Positions 1-8,318 of a DNA stretch of 64,000 nucleotides are shown here, piece after piece; the first letter of the stretch is position 1, and every line of letters starts with the position of its first letter. This DNA is from Paraburkholderia unamae. GTDB taxonomy: Bacteria > Pseudomonadota > Gammaproteobacteria > Burkholderiales > Burkholderiaceae. Made by a program: the position numbers and the translations under genes. The stretch spans positions 48,745 to 112,744 of the forward strand of contig NZ_QLSU01000031.1 in NCBI RefSeq assembly GCF_003268775.1, read 5' to 3'. The notes below the pieces were generated by a model that worked only from the letters and a program-made list of their open reading frames with translations, ran no database searches and was not told where the DNA came from.

Positions 1-252
1 TATAAGGACACCTATCATACGGACATGCAGGTTTACGCGGTCAACTACTACGACGGCGTAAAAATGTTGGCCGACGCCATGACGAAAGCCGCGACGACAA
101 GTGACAAAAGCAAGCTGATCGCACAACTGGCGAAGGAACAATACAAGGGAGTCGCCGGCACGTACTCCTTCGACGCCGAAGGCAATCTCAAGGGTGCGCC
201 GACAACCGTGTACGTGATTCGAAACGGCTTGCCCGTTCCTTACGTCAGGTAA
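1..252 (+). CDS. ABC transporter substrate-binding protein, branched-chain amino acid type (3' fragment)
   Basis: The reading frame is open from base 1, so only the last 83 residues are present. The segment with YAVNYYDGVKML followed by YKGVAGTYSFDAEGN and the ending TTVYVIRNGLPVPYV is the typical C-terminal lobe of LivK-type periplasmic binding proteins (Peripla_BP_6). Such proteins deliver amino acids or other small organic acids to an inner-membrane permease/ATPase complex. The ligand cannot be told from this fragment. No transporter partner follows downstream; any partner genes would lie to the left of the window. Confidence 0.85.
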   Translation, partial: YKDTYHTDMQVYAVNYYDGVKMLADAMTKAATTSDKSKLIAQLAKEQYKGVAGTYSFDAEGNLKGAPTTVYVIRNGLPVPYVR

Positions 253-261
253 GCGAAGACG

Positions 262-287
262 CCGGGTACCTGTTCAAGCGTACCCGG
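262..287 (+). terminator. Possible terminator hairpin after the binding-protein gene
   Basis: Perfect 8-bp arms CCGGGTAC and GTACCCGG are separated by 10 bases, starting 10 bases after the stop codon. There is no U-run after the stem, so intrinsic termination is only a guess. Confidence 0.35.
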
Positions 288-398
288 TCGATCGGCTGGA
301 TTAGACACTCCCGCTCGCTCGTCAAAACACGCTATCGCCGCGGGCGTCAGCGTTTGTTCCAGGCGATGCGCGCGCGGGCGGGGAAATGCCTGCTCACC

Positions 399-1571
399 CT
401 ATCCAGGCTCACGACTGAAAAATGGCTGAAATAGCCGGCGGTGCACGAGCAACAGTAAAGGCGTCGACACCATCGAAAGCGCGACGACCAGCGTGACGAG
501 CGACGACTGGCGTTGATCGATAACGCCTGCCGCCAATGACGCGGCCATCACCACAAATGCAAACTCGCCGCCTTGCGAGAGCAGAATGGCAAAGTAAGAC
601 CGTTGCGTAGCCGGCACGCCAAATCGGTTTGCGAGAAGCCACAGCGCGATCGTCTTGATGCCAACCAGCGCCACGACCAGTACGGCGACACGGACCGGTT
701 CGCGCAGCAAGACGCCGAAGTCGATGGACATGCCCACTGCAATGAAAAACAAGCCGAGCAGCAGCCCCTTGAATGGAGCCATGTCGACTTCTATCTGATG
801 ACGATGTTCCGAATCGGCGAGCAGTACACCTGCGACGAAGGCGCCCAACGACATCGAGAGATGGACGGTCTGCATCAGCAAAGCAATGCCAATTATCCAG
901 AGCAGTGCAAACGCGGTGAAAATCTCGGGGACTTCGATGCTGCTGATCACGCGCAGCACCATATTCAGCAGATAGCGACCGGCAAGCGCCACCGCGACGA
1001 GCATGACGAGCGCTTTCAACGCCAGCAGCCACCCCGGTTCCGATGCGGAAACGGCAACCTTCGGGGCGAGCAATGGCAGGAGAGCAATGAGTGGAATGGC
1101 TGCCATATCCTGGAACAGCAGAATGCCGAAGCCGGCCCGGCCGGTTGGCATGTCCATCAGTTCGCGGTCCTGAAGTTCCGACATGACCATTGCGGTGGAC
1201 GACAGCGACAGCGCGAGACCGCCGGTCAACGCAATGCGCCATGGCAACCCCAACATCACGAAGACGCCCAGCAGCGCGGCGGCACACACGGTCATCTGCA
1301 TCGTGCCGTAGCCAAAGATGGTGCGACGCATTGCCCAAAGCGCGTCGACCCGCATTTCGAGTCCGATCACGAACATCATCAACACGATACCCAATTCCGA
1401 AAAATGGAGAATCGCGTCGATGTCGGTCACGAGCCTCAGCGCCCACGGACCGATCATGATGCCCGCCACCAGATAACCGAGCACGGCACCAAAGCCGAGG
1501 CGGACGGCGAGCGGTACCGCAATCAGCGCGGACCCCAGAAAGATGACTACATCGATCAGCATCTTTGTCAT
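399..1571 (-). CDS. Kef-type cation:proton antiporter, membrane domain only (CPA2 family)
   Basis: This 390-residue integral membrane protein has about 10-12 hydrophobic segments. Family hallmarks are GYLVAGIMIGP (32-42), GIVLMMFVIGLEM (61-73), the SLSSTAMVMSE stretch (122-132) and LLFQDMAAIPL (151-161), which align with KefB/KefC. KefB/C proteins exchange K+ (or Na+) for H+ across the inner membrane. Full-length Kef proteins are about 560-620 residues and end in a TrkA-N/RCK nucleotide-binding domain; this protein stops after the transmembrane domain, so the usual regulatory module is absent. The start has GGGGA 8 bases upstream. It is divergent from a K+ channel gene, suggesting a small ion-homeostasis locus. 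The transported ion is not determinable. Confidence 0.88.
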   Translation of the reverse strand: MTKMLIDVVIFLGSALIAVPLAVRLGFGAVLGYLVAGIMIGPWALRLVTDIDAILHFSELGIVLMMFVIGLEMRVDALWAMRRTIFGYGTMQMTVCAAALLGVFVMLGLPWRIALTGGLALSLSSTAMVMSELQDRELMDMPTGRAGFGILLFQDMAAIPLIALLPLLAPKVAVSASEPGWLLALKALVMLVAVALAGRYLLNMVLRVISSIEVPEIFTAFALLWIIGIALLMQTVHLSMSLGAFVAGVLLADSEHRHQIEVDMAPFKGLLLGLFFIAVGMSIDFGVLLREPVRVAVLVVALVGIKTIALWLLANRFGVPATQRSYFAILLSQGGEFAFVVMAASLAAGVIDQRQSSLVTLVVALSMVSTPLLLLVHRRLFQPFFSREPG

Positions 1572-1880
1572 GCGATGTCCCCAATCAATGCCGCCACATT
1601 GCCCCGATTCACGGCAGGCCGGCCACTTGAGTCAGGCGGAATCCAGGTGAACGGACCATCACATGCCTGAATGCATGTTCGCAAGCCAGTCACGTTCCGC
1701 CATGTTGCGTCCCGCGCATCCTGCTTTACGCCGATAAAGGAAATCCGACTTGACCGCCCATTCGGCATCAATATGTCAGCCATTCTATGATGGCACGGTC
1801 AGCCAGTTTTCAATTGGCGATCTCCACATCCCGAATGCCGCGCCCTTTTCGCCTGCGCGCCCCTGACGACGGAGTCAGTC
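1572..1880. other. Divergent intergenic region between antiporter and channel genes
   Basis: About 309 bases separate the two divergent start codons. A 71-codon frame on the minus strand (1568-1783) runs into the antiporter start with a TGA/ATG overlap, but it lacks a Shine-Dalgarno sequence and resembles no family I know. No clear hairpin or operator was seen; promoters for both genes presumably lie here. Confidence 0.5.
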
Positions 1881-2321
1881 ATGCTACACAATCTACTAGC
1901 CGCCGCGCCGGCCATGATCCTGTGCCTGTTGCTGCAAGCCGTGGTGGTCGCGGTCTGCCTGCGCCGGTACGCGCGCTTCCGGCGCAACGTCAAGGGACAG
2001 GATTTGCTGTGGGTGGACGTCCTGCTATTGGTTACCGTGATGCTGCTGACCTTGCTCTGCAATTTTGCCCAAATGGCAATCTGGGCCGCGTTGTTCATGG
2101 TATTAGGCGAATTTTCTGATTTCGCCACCGCGCTATATCACTCCGCGGTCAATTTCATCACGCTGGGCTACGGCGACATCGTCATGTCCAAGGAATGGCG
2201 CATGCTTGGCCCAATCGAAGCAGCCAATGGCATCCTGATGTTCGGCGTTTCCACTTCGGTGATGACGGCTGCGGTCATGGATGTGATCAAGTACCACCAT
2301 GCCCGGCTCCAGCAGGAATAG
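1881..2321 (+). CDS. Two-transmembrane potassium channel family protein
   Basis: The product is 146 residues with hydrophobic helices near 8-28 and 44-75 and a further segment near 110-130. The pore loop carries the K+ selectivity filter TLGYGDI at 94-100, the signature of Ion_trans_2 (PF07885) channels. It would conduct K+ passively through the inner membrane. Unlike Kch or MthK it has no cytosolic RCK domain and only a short tail. It is divergent from the Kef-type antiporter, so both may serve potassium balance. The ATG at 1881 follows GGAG by 6 bases. The fold is well supported; gating and physiological role are unknown. Confidence 0.85.
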   Translation: MLHNLLAAAPAMILCLLLQAVVVAVCLRRYARFRRNVKGQDLLWVDVLLLVTVMLLTLLCNFAQMAIWAALFMVLGEFSDFATALYHSAVNFITLGYGDIVMSKEWRMLGPIEAANGILMFGVSTSVMTAAVMDVIKYHHARLQQE

Positions 2322-2401
2322 CCGGGAAAGCAGGCACGTGCCGGGCGCGGTGTGGAGATATGCCGTTCCCGCATGGGCCGTCATGCGTTGAAAGCTTCCC
2401 G

Positions 2402-2725
2402 CTAGTCAAGCTTCATGAGGCCCATGTGCATGGCCGTGTCGGCGCACATCACGACCAGTTCGTCGTGGGATACGCCTTCGGTCAGCCGATGGTTGAGTAC
2501 CTCGTCGAAGGTCCCGGCGCACTCGGAGACCGCGCTCATCGCATCGCCCTCGGTGCGGTTATAGGCCCCCGCGATGAGCGATCGCGCGCGGCATTTGGCG
2601 GCGGCGATGGTTTCCTGAGTCGAGGCGCCGGAACTCGCGGCCCGACATTCCGGAACAGGGACAGGCTGGAACGCCAGCGCCAATGAAGGGATGAGAAAGG
2701 CAGCAGCAATGTATCGGCGGGACAT
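2402..2725 (-). CDS. Small exported protein of unknown function
   Basis: This 107-residue protein begins with a basic n-region and a hydrophobic core (MSRRYIAAAFLIPSLALA), a likely Sec signal peptide cleaved after about residue 18. The mature part has four cysteines, which could form disulfides in the periplasm. It is not close to any family I recognise. AAGGA lies 7 bases before the ATG. It is alone, between the K+ channel and the fabI-like gene, with no operon partner. Confidence 0.65.
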   Translation of the reverse strand: MSRRYIAAAFLIPSLALAFQPVPVPECRAASSGASTQETIAAAKCRARSLIAGAYNRTEGDAMSAVSECAGTFDEVLNHRLTEGVSHDELVVMCADTAMHMGLMKLD

Positions 2726-2933
2726 GGCGTATCCTTTCGTGAGGATCTTCGTACCGACATTACCCGATAGTCACCAACTCTAGCCGCGAACGGCTCATCG
2801 CCGATCTTCCCCTGGCGTGAGCCTGTTAGCAATCTATCACCTCCACGACGCGGCGTCAGTGATCGGCCACTATGAGATACCCTCATTGGCCCTTTGCCCC
2901 GATTTGGCACGCTGCCCCGATTCGGTGCTTACC

Positions 2934-3716
2934 CTAAGCCATGATGTGGACGCCACCGTCCACATAGAGCGTCTCGCCAGACAATCGCCGTGCGTACGGC
3001 GTCGCGAGATAGGCACAGGTGAAGCCCACGTCCATGATGTCGACCAGTTCGCCAAGCGGTGCACGTTCGGCCGCCTGCGTGAGCAGCACGTCGAAGTCTT
3101 TCAAGCCCGATGCCGCACGCGTTTTCAAAGGCCCGGGCGATACGGCGTGCACCCGGATCTGCTGCGGACCCAGTTCATACGCGAGATAGCGCGCGCACGC
3201 TTCCAGCGCCGCCTTGACCGGCCCCATGACGTTGTAGTTCGGGACCACCTTGTTCGCGCCGTAATAGCTCATTGCGAACAGGGAGCCGCCGTTCTTCATC
3301 AACGGCGCGGCGAGCCGAGCCATGCGCACGAACGAATGGCATGAAATGTCCATCGCCGCCGCAAAGCCCTCGGCGGAGCAGTTGAGCAGCCCTCCCTGCA
3401 AATCGCTCTTTGGCGCCCATGCGACGGAATGCACGAGTATGTCGAGTTCGCCCCATTCGCTCGCAATCCGCTCGAATACCGCTTCCAGCTCATCTTGCCG
3501 CGACACATTGAGCGGCATGAAAATGGGCGCGTTGAGTTCTTTTGCCAGCGGTTCGACGTATGACCTGGCCTTTTCATCGGCGTAGGTAATCGCGAGATCG
3601 GCGCCCACTTCATGGAACGCTTTCGCGCAGCCATAGGCAATCGAATGGTCGTTGGCGACGCCCGTCACAAGCGCCTTCTTTCCCGCCAGCACCGGATGTT
3701 GAATGCTCTGGTTCAT
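2934..3716 (-). CDS. fabI: Enoyl-ACP reductase FabI-like (NADH, SDR family), accessory copy
   Basis: The 260-residue protein has the FabI-type nucleotide-binding motif GVANDHSIA (19-27) and the catalytic region with Y151, Y161 and K168 in YNVMGPVK, the arrangement of E. coli FabI (Y146, Y156, K163). FabI reduces trans-2-enoyl-ACP with NADH in the last step of the fatty acid elongation cycle. Its place at the end of an ackA/DUF3141 operon, rather than in a fab cluster, suggests a specialised paralogue, perhaps in fermentative or polyhydroxyalkanoate metabolism. A strong GAGGAGGAG ribosome site precedes the ATG, 28 bases after the ackA stop. Family membership is firm; the housekeeping role is uncertain. 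Confidence 0.88.
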   Translation of the reverse strand: MNQSIQHPVLAGKKALVTGVANDHSIAYGCAKAFHEVGADLAITYADEKARSYVEPLAKELNAPIFMPLNVSRQDELEAVFERIASEWGELDILVHSVAWAPKSDLQGGLLNCSAEGFAAAMDISCHSFVRMARLAAPLMKNGGSLFAMSYYGANKVVPNYNVMGPVKAALEACARYLAYELGPQQIRVHAVSPGPLKTRAASGLKDFDVLLTQAAERAPLGELVDIMDVGFTCAYLATPYARRLSGETLYVDGGVHIMA

Positions 3717-3744
3717 CGGACTCCTCCTCGGCGATCAGGCCATC

Positions 3745-4926
3745 TCACGCAATGCCCGCCACTTCCCGCGTATGACGGGCGATCATGAGTTCTTCGTTGG
3801 TCGGGATGACCCACACCGCGACTTTGCTCGACGCCGTGCTGATGCAGGGCGCACCGGCCTCGTTGGCGCTGCCGTCGATTTCCACGCCGCACCAGCGGGC
3901 CTGTTCGCAGGCCCGTCGCCGGATCTCCGGCGAGTGCTCACCGATACCCGCCGTAAACACCAGCGCATCGAGTCCCCCGAGCGCGGCGGCGAGTGACCCC
4001 AGCTCGCGCCCGATGCGATACGCGTATAAATCGATCGCGAAGGCCGCCCGCGCGTCGTCGCTGGCCAGCAGCGTGCGCATGTCGCCCGAAATACCCGATA
4101 CGCCCAGCAGCCCCGAGTGGCGGTACAGCAAGTCCTCGACACCGCGCGTATCCATTTTCAGTTCGTCGAGCAGATAGAGAATCACGCCGGGATCGAGATT
4201 GCCGCTGCGCGTGCCCATCGGCAGTCCATCGAGCGCGGTGAAGCCCATCGTGCTCGCGACACTGCGGCCTGCGTTCAGCGCGCACATGCTCGCGCCATTG
4301 CCGAGGTGGGCAACGACCGTGCGGCCTCTCGCTGCCTCGGGCGCGATATCCGGCAATGTTCTCGCGATGTATTCATACGACAGGCCGTGGAAGCCGTATC
4401 GCCGCACGCCTTGCGCCGTCAACGCCGCCGGCAGCGCAAATGTAGACGCAAGCGCCGGCTGTGTCGCATGAAACGCGGTATCGAAACACGCGACCTGCGG
4501 CACATCCGGATTGCGCTCCGCGATGACACGAATTGGCTTCAGGTTGTGAGGCTGATGTAGTGGCGCGAGCGGCGTGAGTTTCTCGAGTTCATCGAGCACG
4601 CCGGGTGTGACGGCCACGGGCTTCGAGAAGCCCTGGCCGCCGTGAACCACACGATGCCCGACCGCGACGAGCTGATTGCCGTCGCGATGACCGCGCAGAA
4701 ACTGGGCGATGTATGTGACCGCCTCCTCATGCCCGATGGGACTGTCGCGCCAGTTCGCCTCGCCGGTCTGACTGCCTTTCCCGTCGAACGCGACGAAATG
4801 CGGTGAAGAAAGCAATCCTTCGATCTGCCCGCGCATGACAAGCGGCAGGTCTGGCGACCCTGCATTGAACGCGCTGAACTTGATGCTCGAAGAACCCGCG
4901 TTGAGAACGAGAATGACATCGGCCAT
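3745..4926 (-). CDS. ackA: Acetate kinase
   Basis: The product is 393 residues, the normal AckA length (about 400). It has the N-terminal LNAGSSSIKF phosphate-binding motif, VVHGG, HLGNGAS, MGTRSGNLDPG and the adenine-site FTAGIGEHSPEIR. AckA interconverts acetyl phosphate plus ADP with acetate plus ATP in the cytoplasm. The start at 4926 is preferred over an in-frame upstream ATG at 5055, because GGGGAAG stands just before 4926 and homology begins there. The usual partner phosphotransacetylase (pta) is not within the window. It is the middle gene of the DUF3141-ackA-fabI operon, pointing to ATP formation under low oxygen or carbon overflow. Confidence 0.95.
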   Translation of the reverse strand: MADVILVLNAGSSSIKFSAFNAGSPDLPLVMRGQIEGLLSSPHFVAFDGKGSQTGEANWRDSPIGHEEAVTYIAQFLRGHRDGNQLVAVGHRVVHGGQGFSKPVAVTPGVLDELEKLTPLAPLHQPHNLKPIRVIAERNPDVPQVACFDTAFHATQPALASTFALPAALTAQGVRRYGFHGLSYEYIARTLPDIAPEAARGRTVVAHLGNGASMCALNAGRSVASTMGFTALDGLPMGTRSGNLDPGVILYLLDELKMDTRGVEDLLYRHSGLLGVSGISGDMRTLLASDDARAAFAIDLYAYRIGRELGSLAAALGGLDALVFTAGIGEHSPEIRRRACEQARWCGVEIDGSANEAGAPCISTASSKVAVWVIPTNEELMIARHTREVAGIA

Positions 4927-5008
4927 TGGCTTCCCCTTTATCCCATCAACCGCGCATCTTCCCGGCGCTTTTCGGCCACGAACCGGTCGCACATTGCGTG
5001 TTCGCGAT

Positions 5009-7399
5009 TCACGATGCCTCCTTGAGGCCAGGCGCCACGCGCGCGGGCGGTGCATCCGGTGCCGGATGCTTCGAAGCGACAGATAGCGCCACCGGTCCGC
5101 TTTCCACAGGCAGGGACGAACGGATCTTGTCGAGCATGCCGAGTTGAGCGGCGGTCGGCCCCGCTTCCTGAACGCGCCTGTCGGCCAGAAGCTTTTCAGC
5201 CAGCTCTAACAGCTTCTCCCGGTCTTTGCGGTCTTTCAGCAGATCCGGCAGCGTCGCGAGCGCCTGCTCCGGCTCGTAGCGCACGATGATCTCCTGCTCG
5301 CCGCGCACGCGTCTCCACTGGTCGCCGGGAAGCTGGGGCAGCCAGGCGGCATAGTCCTTCGCAAGTTCGTGGCGCAGGGCAAGCCGCGCGAGCGGCAGCG
5401 GCTCGCCCCGGCGCGCGAGCAGGCAAGCGGCGCGCGCGAGCGCTTCCGTATAGCCGCCCTCTCTCATCGAGGCCAGCGCATCCCTCACGTAGGGCAGATT
5501 GCGGTGGTCGCCCGCCGGCTCCGCGGGACGGGCGCTCGCCTCTTCATCGTGTTCCACGCGATACAGGTTTCCGTACAACGAGAAGAACGCGCTTTCCGTC
5601 ATGGCGTCGCGCATCGCGCGGTAGAAGTCGAGCGATGCGCTGAGCATTTCCGAGCCACAGTGCTCGACCGCCCTCAACCGGGTGTCATCATGGGTTTCGG
5701 CATGCCGCTTCGCCCGGACCGCCTCGGCGGTCGGGCCGAGCCACGCGAGCCACGGATTCAGGTCGGAAAACGCCCAGCGTTGCGCGCGCAGCGGATGAAA
5801 CTGACGCTGCAACGTCGCCGTCGTTTCGTTCGAGAACGCCCGCACCCACGGTTGCAGGAAGAGTTCGTACGTACGCTGGTTCAGTTCCGACACGCGCTTG
5901 ACGGCCTCGAACGGCTGCTCATCGGTACGCTCGAACCGGTTCAGGCGCGCGGCGATATCTTCGAGCCGATACTCCTGGAACGACACGTCGTATTGCGTTT
6001 TGCCGTCCTCGCCCCGGCTTTCGGCAATCTCCATGCCGTAGAGACCGGGCGGGAAGGATTCGATCGCTTCGAGCACGGATGCGATCTGCTGATGCTCCTT
6101 CTTCGCCACCTTGCCCGAAACAAAAATGCCGAGATGACCGATGCTCTGGTGCACGAGCCCGACAATCACCTGTCCGCGCGCCTTGATTTCCTCCGTGCTT
6201 CCGTAAATGTCGGCGACCCAGTTGAATGCCTGCTGGGGCGGCGTGATGTTGTCGCCGAGAGACGCGAACAGGACGATCGGCGACTTGATTTCCCGCAGAT
6301 CGAACGCCGCACCGTCAAGACCGCGCACCTCGCCCGACCAGAGCTTGTTGCCCACGAACAGGTTGCGCGTGATCCACTCGATCTCCTCGCGGTTCATCAG
6401 GTAGTAGCCGCCCCACCAGCGCTCGAAGTCGAGAAAGCGCGGCGGTTCGGTATCGACGTTGTCGAACAGGTGATAGTACTTGTCCCACAGGCTGTTCGCG
6501 GGATTGAGGTTCTCGAAGTTCTGCACGAGATGCGCGCCGTCGAACTTGCCGTTGCCGAGGTCCGCCGTCAGCGACGCGAGCCAGGTGCCTCCCAGCATGC
6601 CGCCGGAATAGCGCATCGGATTGTCGCCTTCGCCTTCGCTCCACGCGCCGCTCCAGTAGGACATTGGAGCGCCATTGATGACGAGCGGCCCCGTATGGTC
6701 CGGATCGGAACTCGCCAGCATCATCGCAGCCCAGCCGCCCTGGCAGTTGCCGACGATGGCCGGCTTCGGGCTGTCGGGGTGCAGTTCGCACACCTTCCTG
6801 ATGAACTGCTCTTCCGCCGCGCACACGTCGAGCATCGTCTGGCCAGGTTCCGGATCGCGAAAGAAGATGACGAAATACACGCAGTGGCCGGCCTTTAGCG
6901 CCACGCCGGCCTGCGAGTCGTCCTTGAAACCGCCTATGCCGGGGCCGTGGCCCGCGCGCGGGTCGATGATCACGTAAGGACGCTTGCTAACGTCCACGAC
7001 AACGCCTTCGGGCGGCAGCAGCCGCACGAGCGCGTAGTTGACCGGCCGGGCGAGCGTGCGGCCGTCGACAACGAGTTCATGGTCGAAATGCAGAACAGGC
7101 TGAAGACCGTGGCGCGCCTGGTCGACGAAGCCGTTTCCGCGCTGACGCAAGGTGTCCCAGAAGAGTACGGAACGCTCGGCGACATCCATTGCGTAGCGGT
7201 AGCCGGCCCAGGGATCCAACGCCGTTGCCCATGCCGGACTGCCCTGCGCGCGCTTGTCCGTGTCGTCCAGCCGCTCTGCCGCGTCCGCGACGCGCTGCCT
7301 GAATTGCGATTGCGCGAGTTCCGATCGTTTTGCGAGGAGCCGGGCAACCTTGCTTCCGACTTCCTGGCTACGTGCATATCGATTGGCTAGGTCTGTCAT
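5009..7399 (-). CDS. DUF3141 protein, PHA-synthase-like alpha/beta hydrolase
   Basis: This 796-residue cytoplasmic protein starts with a phasin-like helical segment (about 1-95). An alpha/beta-hydrolase domain follows, with nucleophile elbow GNCQGGW (217-223, Cys219) resembling the G-x-C-x-G-G lipase-like box of polyhydroxyalkanoate synthases. The downstream GDNITPPQQ and HQSIGHLGIFVSGKVAKKEH stretches supply the expected Asp and His. A long C-terminal helical extension is characteristic of DUF3141. The family occurs beside phaC/pta/ackA genes; a role in PHA or acyl-CoA metabolism is likely, but the reaction is unproven. It is the first gene of the operon (GAGGTG before the ATG), and an 82-base gap precedes ackA. 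Confidence 0.85.
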   Translation of the reverse strand: MTDLANRYARSQEVGSKVARLLAKRSELAQSQFRQRVADAAERLDDTDKRAQGSPAWATALDPWAGYRYAMDVAERSVLFWDTLRQRGNGFVDQARHGLQPVLHFDHELVVDGRTLARPVNYALVRLLPPEGVVVDVSKRPYVIIDPRAGHGPGIGGFKDDSQAGVALKAGHCVYFVIFFRDPEPGQTMLDVCAAEEQFIRKVCELHPDSPKPAIVGNCQGGWAAMMLASSDPDHTGPLVINGAPMSYWSGAWSEGEGDNPMRYSGGMLGGTWLASLTADLGNGKFDGAHLVQNFENLNPANSLWDKYYHLFDNVDTEPPRFLDFERWWGGYYLMNREEIEWITRNLFVGNKLWSGEVRGLDGAAFDLREIKSPIVLFASLGDNITPPQQAFNWVADIYGSTEEIKARGQVIVGLVHQSIGHLGIFVSGKVAKKEHQQIASVLEAIESFPPGLYGMEIAESRGEDGKTQYDVSFQEYRLEDIAARLNRFERTDEQPFEAVKRVSELNQRTYELFLQPWVRAFSNETTATLQRQFHPLRAQRWAFSDLNPWLAWLGPTAEAVRAKRHAETHDDTRLRAVEHCGSEMLSASLDFYRAMRDAMTESAFFSLYGNLYRVEHDEEASARPAEPAGDHRNLPYVRDALASMREGGYTEALARAACLLARRGEPLPLARLALRHELAKDYAAWLPQLPGDQWRRVRGEQEIIVRYEPEQALATLPDLLKDRKDREKLLELAEKLLADRRVQEAGPTAAQLGMLDKIRSSLPVESGPVALSVASKHPAPDAPPARVAPGLKEAS

Positions 7400-7623
7400 T
7401 GCATCACCTCGTGAACCGGGAACGAGTGGGACGGGACACGTCCGTGGTCTGAAGATTCAGGCGGACGAAGACATGTGCGGCTCGTACTTGCCGAGCCGTT
7501 TCGCATAACCGGCGAGCTATCTACAGGAAATCGGGTGAAAAAACGGCTAAATACAGATCGGTGACAGGGCGATCAGGATCGCATCATGAAAATAGTGGAA
7601 TAACAGGAATACTTACTAATATT

Positions 7624-7643
7624 CTTGATAAGAATTCTCATTG
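7624..7643. promoter_or_regulatory. AT-rich Fur/FNR-like imperfect palindrome
   Basis: The sequence TTGATAAGAATTCTCATTG is an imperfect palindrome centred on GAATTC. It resembles both a Fur box (GATAAT arrays) and an FNR half site (TTGAT). It lies about 230 bases upstream of the DUF3141 start, so its target is uncertain. Confidence 0.3.
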
Positions 7644-7670
7644 TTATTACAGCGGCGAGGGGCGTCTCCC

Positions 7671-7700
7671 TCTGTCACACTGGCAGACCAGTGTGACAGA
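7671..7700. repeat. 30-bp perfect palindrome (13-bp arms, 4-base spacer)
   Basis: Arms TCTGTCACACTGG and CCAGTGTGACAGA are exactly complementary around CAGA. Neither strand has a T-run after the stem, which argues against a simple intrinsic terminator and for an operator or an RNA hairpin. Confidence 0.7.
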
Positions 7701-7810
7701 TTCGTTACCGCATGCCATCTTTGACCGCCCGCCGGTCATGCGCCGCGACGTACGTTGAGAGCATGGAGACCGGCAGGCCAAAGAACCCCTGGCCGGTGTG
7801 CGGGTCCGCC

Positions 7811-8116
7811 TCAATTGTGCTGCGCCTGAGGGCATTCCGCCTGATACCAGCGATCGACCTGATGCTGCGCCGCATGCAGGTTTTGCGGATAGTGCGGATC
7901 GAACCTTCTCGGGTCATAGCCCGCCTTCCTCAGCGCGGCCAGCTCACTCTGGTTTTGCTCTTTTGTGACAGGCGCGTGGCTCTTGATCGCGGCGAGATCG
8001 CGGCATTGCTTTTCGCTCAGATGGGTCGCGCCTTGCGCCAAGCCTCCGGCGGCCATGCCAGCGAACGAGATCGTCAACGCGCAAATCATCGGCCAGATCT
8101 TCGGTGAATGCTTCAT
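7811..8116 (-). CDS. DUF4148 family exported protein
   Basis: The product is 101 residues with a signal peptide (MKHSPKIWPMICALTISFAG then a small-residue stretch ending near GLAQG). Its mature domain has ELAALRKAGYDPRRFDPHYPQNLHAAQHQVDRW, the DUF4148 pattern widespread in Burkholderia as small periplasmic proteins induced under various stresses. Function is unknown. The ATG at 8116 is supported by AAGGGGA 5 bases upstream; longer in-frame starts upstream lack homology. It is a lone gene, divergent from the LysR gene at 8319. Confidence 0.8.
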   Translation of the reverse strand: MKHSPKIWPMICALTISFAGMAAGGLAQGATHLSEKQCRDLAAIKSHAPVTKEQNQSELAALRKAGYDPRRFDPHYPQNLHAAQHQVDRWYQAECPQAQHN

Positions 8117-8318
8117 ATCACGTCCCCTTTTGTTAGGCCACGCAGCACAAACGATGATACCAGCGCCGACACGGCGGCTCATGCGCAGCTGTCGGTCTCG
8201 ACGCACACACCGGCGCACAGCGTCCAGCCCAACCGCGCATTCGGCGCATAACGCCGTTAGCGCGCGGACCGACACGTGGCGATAATGGGGGCTTTGCTCT
8301 CGCCCCGACGATACCCAC

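Larger units (their letters stand above)
7400..7810. other. Regulatory intergenic region upstream of the DUF3141-ackA-fabI operon
   Basis: There is no convincing gene in these 411 bases. The stretch holds a 7-bp inverted repeat CGGCTCG/CGAGCCG (7478-7498), an AT-rich segment with a Fur/FNR-like sequence (7624-7648) and a 30-bp perfect palindrome (7671-7700). It separates the start of the DUF3141 operon from the 3' end of the DUF4148 gene. Confidence 0.6.

Noticed and set aside
573..1670. Long plus-strand frame across the antiporter gene
   Set aside because: It is antisense to a well-supported Kef-type gene and has a His/Gln/Arg-rich composition typical of an antisense shadow in GC-rich DNA.
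1568..1783. 71-codon frame that overlaps the antiporter start by TGA/ATG
   Set aside because: No ribosome site and no similarity to any known family; likely a chance frame in the divergent promoter region.
2896..2925. Short direct repeat GCCCCGATTTGG/GCCCCGATTCGG near the end of the fabI-like gene
   Set aside because: Only two imperfect copies with an 18-bp period; no clear function and could be chance.
5369..6898. 509-codon plus-strand frame opposite the DUF3141 gene
   Set aside because: Antisense to a family-supported gene; arginine-rich composition and no domain signature.
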